This document shows positions 35,343-40,007 of a stretch of 40,007 bases of DNA, one piece after another. Within the stretch, counting starts at the first letter, position 1. Every line of letters begins with the position of its first letter. Source of the stretch: Chitinispirillaceae bacterium. Lineage in GTDB: Bacteria > Fibrobacterota > Chitinivibrionia > Chitinivibrionales > Chitinispirillaceae. The notes beneath the pieces are model-generated. The model was not told the origin of the DNA. It was given only the letters and a program-made list of their open reading frames with translations, and did no database searches. Both the position numbers and the translations under genes were made by a program. The stretch lies in the NCBI GenBank assembly GCA_016930275.1, contig JAFGHA010000036.1, positions 1 through 40,007 on the forward strand, given 5' to 3'.

Positions 35343-35387
35343 ATTATCCCCCCGATGAAATGCCGGATCGATTGGTTTCGTACTCTA

Positions 35388-35415
35388 ATTATATAAATAA
35401 AACCGGAAATGTAAA
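35388..35415 (-). promoter_or_regulatory. Candidate sigma-70 promoter of the 1832-aa gene
   Basis: On the minus strand TTTACA (35415-35410) is separated by 16 bases from a perfect TATAAT (35393-35388), 46 bases before the TTG start. The surroundings are AT-rich. The spacing and the exact -10 make this the best promoter visible in the window. Confidence 0.65.
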
Positions 35416-35818
35416 ATGAAAACAGTCCTTGTGCCTTGATAACTATTTCATAAATAATATACTACATCCTTCGGGAAAGATGCGGAATTGTGATTTTACC
35501 CTGTAATAAAATGTGGTACGAGTCCTGAAAAATATAACGGGTACTTTGCGTTACCCTCGGAGGTGAATCGGTACATCTTCTGGCGGGTGCCGTTTGTTTG
35601 GTGTATCTTATAGTATGAATATTTTTGCAACGCTGACTTTGAGACAGGACGATTACCATCATATCCGAACTGGTAATCCACTCCTCAGAGAAATAACCAT
35701 TTTTCAGTACGGTCTCCTTCAAACCGATACCATACAGGATATCGTGGATATGCTTTTTTTCTGAACTTCTCCGGTTCTCGTTGCTGTTGTTGAGCCGGGT
35801 GGGGGGGGAGAATGAGAT
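35416..35818. other. Divergent intergenic region with possible relic
   Basis: This stretch separates the 1832-aa gene from the CE2 remnant. On the minus strand at 35496-35681 a 61-codon frame reads MDYQFGYDGNRPVSKSALQKY and ends in VPHFITG; it looks protein-like but has no signal or recognisable domain, so it may be a relic. A run of eight G (35801-35808) forms the Shine-Dalgarno region of the gene to the right. No other structure was noted. Confidence 0.4.
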
Positions 35819-36175
35819 ATGATACATAGAGCAGTGAAGATAGTCGTGGGTCTTCTTTTCGGAACTATGGTACATGTATCTGCCGACGTTTTGATGAAAC
35901 CTGATAATTCCAGCATCAATTATTATGGCCGTTTAGATAGATCAGATGCCGCGACTGCCCTACGCTTCAATAAGCCCGGCAGCAGCATCGAGGCTGCATT
36001 TTCAGGTCTGGTGATCGGTGTGGAACTCAACGACGGAGGCGGAAGTTATTTCAATGTCGAAATTGACGGGGTTGTCGTTGATATGCTGAATCCTTCAACC
36101 ACCACAAAACGGACAATCAGAACCGATCTCTCAACGACGAATGATGCAGATCTGCCAGCCGGGATATCTGATTGA
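35819..36175 (+). pseudogene. Stand-alone CE2 esterase N-domain remnant
   Basis: The 118-aa product has a signal peptide (VGLLFGTMVHVSA) followed by INYYGRLDRSDAATALRFNKPGSSIEAAFSG and YFNVEIDGVVVDML. These match the N-terminal jelly roll of carbohydrate esterase family 2, which precedes an SGNH hydrolase domain in full-length acetyl-xylan esterases. Here the frame stops after DLPAGISD and no SGNH domain follows before the CE4 gene 58 bases on, so about two thirds of the enzyme is missing. It could still be an exported binding domain. A run of eight G serves as Shine-Dalgarno, 8 bases before the ATG. Remnant status is inferred from length. Confidence 0.7.
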
Positions 36176-36233
36176 AATGAAGAAAATTCCATAATTGCGA
36201 TAGTAATACCTTATTCAACCGGGGGGATTTTAC

Positions 36234-37568
36234 ATGAAAAAAGTTACCGTAACAGCACTGTTGTCGAAATCTCATACATTCAAACGACTGCTGTCCGGTT
36301 CGGTTATCGTCGCAGGCTTGGTGTTGATGCTGCCGGGGACCGGTCGTACCGGAACCGTGGATCAACCGTATACGGTGGCCACCTGGCGGGGTTTTACCAC
36401 TGCCGCGGTTTCCTACACCTTCGATGACGGCTGTTCGGGTCAGTTTACATCGGCGATTCCCATGTTCGATGCAAAGGATTTCAAGCTGACGCTCTTTACC
36501 GTTACCACCGGCGGCATGTTTCCGGGCTGGCAGAAACTTGCCGATGCTGCGGAAAACGGTCACGAAATCGCCAGCCACACGGTGACGCACGGCGACCTGA
36601 GCGGTATGAACAGTTCCAGTCAGGAAAACGAGCTGCGAAATTCACAGAATACGATCAACGAAAACATTCCCGGTAAACAGTGTGTCACGCTGGCATACCC
36701 TTACTGCAATGCCGGTACCGGATCTCTCTGTGAAAAGTATTATATAGCAAGCCGTACCTGCAGCGGGCAGGTCATGTCTAAAAGTCCCTCCGATTTCAAC
36801 CAGATCAGTTCGATCCTCTGCGGTTCCACCATGTCGAGCAGAAATTCGGTTGCGGGGATCAATGCCGGGGCGGATGATGCCGCGAAGTCCGGTGGCTGGT
36901 GCGTGTACCTGTTTCACGGTGTCGGCAATGATGGCGGGTATTCAGGAGTGGCGGTCGACGTGCTGCAGGGATGTGTCGATTATATGGATAACAACCGCAA
37001 TAAATTCTGGGTGGAGTCGTTCGGCAACGTCGCCCGGTATATAAAAGAACGTAATGCCGTAACGGTAAAGGAAACGGCATCCGCGGCCAACAGTATTACC
37101 GTTGAAGTGACGGACGGTCTCGATGACACGGTTTTCAATTATCCCGTCAGCATTCGTCGTCCTCTGCCGGAAGCGTGGGATACGGCGAAGGTGACACAGG
37201 ATGAACAACCGGTCGAGTTCAGTTTGAAAGACTCGGCTGGAACAAAATATGTCACGTTCGACGCTCTACCCGACCGGGGTGCGGTCGTTATTTCGTCCGG
37301 GGTCGTCGGCAGCAGGAAAGCGGCGGTTTCAGGCAGAATCGCCGCCGCTTCTGTTGTTCGGTTTTTCGTTAACGATTTACCGGCGACGGTGCACATCACA
37401 GGAATCAGAGCGCCGGTTGCCGTTTCTTTCTTTTCTCCGGCAGGAAAAAAACTCGCTTCCGGGAACCTGACCTCAGCAACGTGCTCGTTTTCTCTGCCGG
37501 TGGGGATGTGTATCGTCAGAGTGACTGACGGGATTTCCGCTGGTTCGGATACTTTTCTGGTACCATAA
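36234..37568 (+). CDS. CE4 polysaccharide deacetylase, exported, with sorting-like tail
   Basis: The product is 444 aa. GGGGGG sits shortly before the ATG. A long n-region with Lys/Arg leads to the hydrophobic signal VIVAGLVLMLPG. The NodB domain (about 55-280) has motif 1 TFDDG (Asp64, Asp65), motif 2 SHTVTHGDL (metal ligands His115 and His119), motif 3 AYPYCNAG and motif 5 VYLFHGV. These give a metal-dependent deacetylase for acetyl-xylan or chitin-like substrates. Acetyl-xylan is favoured by the GH set and the CE2 remnant next door, but this is inferred. Residues 365-444 form a beta-rich tail with SPAGKKLASG and MCIVRVTDG, like the tail of the GH8 enzyme, suggesting shared export or anchoring. 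Confidence 0.9.
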   Translation: MKKVTVTALLSKSHTFKRLLSGSVIVAGLVLMLPGTGRTGTVDQPYTVATWRGFTTAAVSYTFDDGCSGQFTSAIPMFDAKDFKLTLFTVTTGGMFPGWQKLADAAENGHEIASHTVTHGDLSGMNSSSQENELRNSQNTINENIPGKQCVTLAYPYCNAGTGSLCEKYYIASRTCSGQVMSKSPSDFNQISSILCGSTMSSRNSVAGINAGADDAAKSGGWCVYLFHGVGNDGGYSGVAVDVLQGCVDYMDNNRNKFWVESFGNVARYIKERNAVTVKETASAANSITVEVTDGLDDTVFNYPVSIRRPLPEAWDTAKVTQDEQPVEFSLKDSAGTKYVTFDALPDRGAVVISSGVVGSRKAAVSGRIAAASVVRFFVNDLPATVHITGIRAPVAVSFFSPAGKKLASGNLTSATCSFSLPVGMCIVRVTDGISAGSDTFLVP

Positions 37569-37584
37569 GTACGATGGGCGTTTT

Positions 37585-37740
37585 TTTCCGGGACGCCCCC
37601 ACACCCTGAATCACCTTTTCTTCATCCCCCGCAGGGGGATTATCGTCCGATAATCTTTACGTCATTTCGAATTGAACCTGAAATGAAATCCACTCTTCCG
37701 GATTATTCTATTCCCATCCCCCTGTGGGGGATGGCGTGAG
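37585..37740. repeat. Intergenic hairpin cluster (REP-like)
   Basis: Three dyads lie in 155 bases. ATCCCCC-GCA-GGGGGAT spans 37624-37640. GATTATCG-TC-CGATAATC spans 37638-37655 and overlaps it by three bases. CCATCCCCC-TGT-GGGGGATGG spans 37714-37734. The first and third share the same stem core. The cluster separates CE4 from the recombination-gene remnants, and the minus-strand RecB-RecD frame runs into it before stopping at 37662. It may mark the deletion or insertion end point. Confidence 0.65.
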
Positions 37741-38612
37741 GCGGAAGTCGGGTGGGTTCCCCGGATAGCTGATTGTACTACCACGACAAGGATAAGGCGG
37801 CAATCATCGGGAAGGGCTTCCAGAAGTGCGGCGAAAAGGTTGATATCCAGCAGACTGGCTTCATCAACCACTACCACCTGATGAAAAAGCGGATTGTTCC
37901 GGTTGTACCGGTAGGTTCCATCGGACTGCTGGATGAGCAGGCCCTGAACGGTTTTTGCGGTTATTGTCCGCTGCACATTCCGGGTTGCTTCAGGATTCGG
38001 CTGGTCGAGCCGGTTACCGATACTTTCAACCAGATGCGCCTTTGCACGGCCAGTCGGGGCACAAAGCGCGATTCTATCGAGGGTGATATCTGGAAAAACC
38101 TGCAGCAGTGTGGTTTGAGCTGCTGTATCGAGATCGGGGTATTTCTGTCGCAATTTGGCGCTGTTGTTAAGGTAGGGCATAATGCGCGTTCTGCCGTCGA
38201 CGTCGTCGGTGAACTGTGTCTCGAAATGGACGCCGCTTTCGAACGGCCATGTCTGCAGCAGCCGCAGACAGACGGCGTGGGTTGTACCGATGCACGCCTC
38301 ATGCAGGTTGTTGAGGCAGCTTTCAAGGTGGGAAACGAGGATGGTTTTTTCTAAGTCGGGCTTCAGTTCACGTATGCGGTCTTCGAGTCCTTTGCGCACT
38401 CGTTGTTTCAATTCTCCGGCGGCTTTTTCGGTATAGGTAACGAGAAGAATTTCCCTGATGTGAACGAATCGGGCGGTTTCTTTTCCGTCGGTAACGACCT
38501 GTTCGAGCAGTTTCAGCACGATTTTGACAATGGTATAGGTCTTGCCGGTGCCGGCATGCGCCTCGATGAGTCCGTGCGCGGTAAGATCGATTGTTTCCCA
38601 CAGTTCGCTCAT
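37662..38612 (-). pseudogene. recB: RecB-RecD chimeric remnant
   Basis: The 316-codon frame starts like RecB: MSELWETIDL, Walker A EAHAGTGKT (18-25), ILLVTYTEKAAGELKQRVR and IGTTHAVCLRLLQTWPFESG, as in UvrD-type helicases. After about residue 145 it switches to RecD: IALCAPTGRAKAHLVESI (181-198), a TVQGLL block, NPLFHQVVVVDEASLLD with the Walker B Asp-Glu, and ALPDDCRLILV. RecD's own Walker A and everything after RLILV are missing; the last 40 residues are read-through of intergenic repeat sequence. Full RecB is about 1200 residues and RecD about 600, so a large deletion fused the two. Helicase function is very unlikely. The start overlaps the recC remnant stop, preserving the normal recC-recB-recD order. 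Confidence 0.8.
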
Positions 38613-39126
38613 CGTGCGGCCCCCTCTATGAGCAGCCGGTCAAGCATCGGTGCAAACCGTTCAGTGGCAAGTTGCTGCAGCTGGTCGTCCGTTGCGGGAA
38701 GACGGGCATCGGTAAGTGCGAAAACTGATTGGTAGGGGTGATATGCGGGATACAGGGAATCGAGGTCATTCGCAATAGTCAGCACTTTTAAATTATCCGG
38801 CCAGTATTTTTTGACTTCAGCGAACGGAAGAAACTCACAGGAGCGGTCAACGACCACCCGGTTGAGTATCGATACGGTACCGTCGTGCACCATGTAGAGT
38901 ATCTGCTCGCGTAGCTCTTCTATCTCACGACCGCGATCGGGGCAGGCGAGTATTTTCAGGCTGCCGTCAGACACCCGCCGGTAGGTTCCCGCATGGCCGC
39001 TTCCCGGCGCAGCAGTGACACCTGCAAAGAATCGAGCAGTGATACCGGCGGCTGTTCCGTTTCGATTTTTTCGGGACTCCGGTAGTCGAAGTTCCACTGT
39101 GCTTCCTGACACCAGAGAAAAATGTT
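38609..39126 (-). pseudogene. recC: RecC remnant, frameshifted and internally deleted
   Basis: From about 39126 one frame reads ENIFLWCQEAQWNFDYRSPEK and PPVSLLDSLQVSLLRREA, similar to the middle of RecC, then stops at 38956. The continuing homology is in another frame: SDGSLKILACPDRGREIEELREQIL, matching the RecC segment that ends in REVEVLHDRLL. The frameshift lies between about 38960 and 39005. From there the frame jumps to what looks like the extreme RecC C-terminus (TDDQLQQLATERFAPMLDRL). No RecC N-terminus exists: the next gene stops at 39131. The 4-base overlap with recB is kept. RecC assignment is from remembered family features and is moderately sure. Confidence 0.68.
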
Positions 39127-39130
39127 CTCT

Positions 39131-40007
39131 TTACCGGCGCACCATCATCAGTGGAACAACCTTCACCCTTCCGCTTTCCGCCACCCGCACGAGACGAATA
39201 CCGGTTGAGTGCTGCGTTTTCCGGTCAAACGGTATGGTCATTGTTTCTCCGCGCATAGCTCCCTCATACAATACCGTACACACCTTCCCCGAGAGATAGA
39301 GCAGTTCCGCCCTTACGGGCGAACCGGCGGGAACGCGAAACGTTACCCCCCGGGCGGTAACGGAAATGTTGCTGATGTCAATAGTACCGCGGAAATATCG
39401 CACCGCAGTCGTCACCCATTCGACCGGATCACCCGCGAGTTCATTGAGATACATTTCGAGGTTGGTGTAGCCGTCGGTGGAGTGGTTGGTACCGTTACGG
39501 TCATCGGCACTGTTCGGATCGAGACCGTGTTCGCTCTCCCAGTCGTCGGGCATGCCGTCGTTGTCGTCGTCGGGGTCCGTGGCGTCTGGGATGCCGTCCC
39601 CGTCGTTGTCGGCCACGGATGCGTTCTGGACCTCGACAACCACCCAGGCGGAAGCGGAAAGTCCCTCGACGTCGGTCACTGTGAGGGTGATGGTGCACGG
39701 ACCCTCGGGAAGGATCACACCGGTTAGTACCTCCCCGGTGCCGAGTTCCTCCCCGTCGTGGGTCCAGCTGTAGGTGAGCGTCTCCCCCCCCTCCGGCGCG
39801 TCGAGGTCGGGGTCCAGGCACGAACCCCTAAGCTTGATCGACGCTCCCAGGGATACCTTGGACCCGTTGGCGGGTTCCAGTATCCGGGCGCCGAAGGGCG
39901 CCTCGTTGAGGTTCTTGAACACGAACTTCACGGCAACGGTCTCGGATTCGCCCAGGGGGTCCTCCACGGTAAAGGATATCTCGTAGGTTCCGATCTGTAT
40001 GTCGTCG
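39131..40007 (-). CDS. Large exported protein, C-terminal part only
   Basis: The frame is open to the right window edge, so the N-terminus is missing; 291 codons are visible. The first part has PKD/cadherin-like beta domains (IGTYEISFTVEDPLG, TYSWTHDGEELGTG, TITLTVTDVEGLSA). A thrombospondin type 3-like calcium segment follows: DNDGDGIPDATDPDDDNDGMPDDWE and a Ser/Thr/Asp-rich stretch leading to NLEMYLNELAG, as often found before the end of secreted polysaccharide lyases and similar surface proteins. The final 80 residues form a beta module with LLYLSGKVCTVLYEG and TGIRLVRVAESG, resembling the tails of the GH8 and CE4 enzymes here. The catalytic part, if any, lies outside the window. Confidence 0.82.
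   Translation of the reverse strand, partial: DDIQIGTYEISFTVEDPLGESETVAVKFVFKNLNEAPFGARILEPANGSKVSLGASIKLRGSCLDPDLDAPEGGETLTYSWTHDGEELGTGEVLTGVILPEGPCTITLTVTDVEGLSASAWVVVEVQNASVADNDGDGIPDATDPDDDNDGMPDDWESEHGLDPNSADDRNGTNHSTDGYTNLEMYLNELAGDPVEWVTTAVRYFRGTIDISNISVTARGVTFRVPAGSPVRAELLYLSGKVCTVLYEGAMRGETMTIPFDRKTQHSTGIRLVRVAESGRVKVVPLMMVRR

Noticed and set aside
35462..35875. 137-codon minus-strand frame
   Set aside because: It overlaps the start of the CE2 remnant on the opposite strand and has a random-looking composition; a different frame there looks more protein-like.

Overview
The window looks like a chromosomal segment of a Gram-negative, polysaccharide-degrading bacterium, most plausibly a member of the Fibrobacterota (Chitinispirillum-like lineages). 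This rests on gene content only: exported GH9, GH8 and GH3 glycosidases, CE2- and CE4-type esterases, huge secreted modular proteins with sorting-like tails of the kind seen in Fibrobacter and type IX secretion users, a Na+-translocating NADH:quinone reductase operon, and a TIGR02757-family gene. No rRNA, tRNA, CRISPR array or insertion sequence was seen.

Layout. 1-2570 (minus) is most of a GH9 endoglucanase cut by the window start. 2997-5921 (minus) holds two exported proteins of unknown function that look distantly alike. 6444-7823 (plus) is a GH8 glucanase. It converges on a small GIY-YIG protein (7927-8220), and a strong bidirectional terminator then follows the GH3 beta-glucosidase (8396-10900, minus). 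11391-15915 (minus) is a tight nqrBCDEF operon with an extra conserved hypothetical gene at its 3' end and no nqrA. It is divergent from a plus-strand cluster (16147-22836): a TIGR02757 protein, PTS enzyme I, a sigma-54 activator with an unusual phosphatase-like sensor domain, a PD40/TolB-like lipoprotein and an outer-membrane-barrel-like protein. A perfect 12-bp inverted repeat lies in the shared promoter region.

23078-35342 (minus) carries two giant exported proteins. The first (2174 aa) has an AGE/cellobiose-2-epimerase-like barrel flanked by CBM-like, ASH and BACON modules, four InlB-type repeats and three malectin domains. The second (1832 aa) has DUF2341, LamG, autotransporter-type beta repeats, Ig and PKD modules and a FlgD/T9SS-like tail. 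35819-37568 (plus) carries a stand-alone remnant of a CE2 esterase N-domain and a CE4 deacetylase.

The right end (37585-39130) is a decayed recCBD locus: a frameshifted, internally deleted recC, then a RecB-RecD chimera whose 3' end runs into hairpin-rich intergenic repeats. The window closes with the C-terminal part of another large exported protein (39131-40007, minus).

How the genes may work together: GH9 and GH8 would cut beta-glucans outside the cell, GH3 would release glucose from short oligomers, CE2/CE4 enzymes would remove acetyl groups, and the epimerase-like and LamG/malectin proteins would bind or modify sugars at the cell surface. NQR would provide sodium-based energy coupling. 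Enzyme I with the sigma-54 activator suggests a regulatory (PTS-Ntr-like) branch, but that link is inferred from gene order only.
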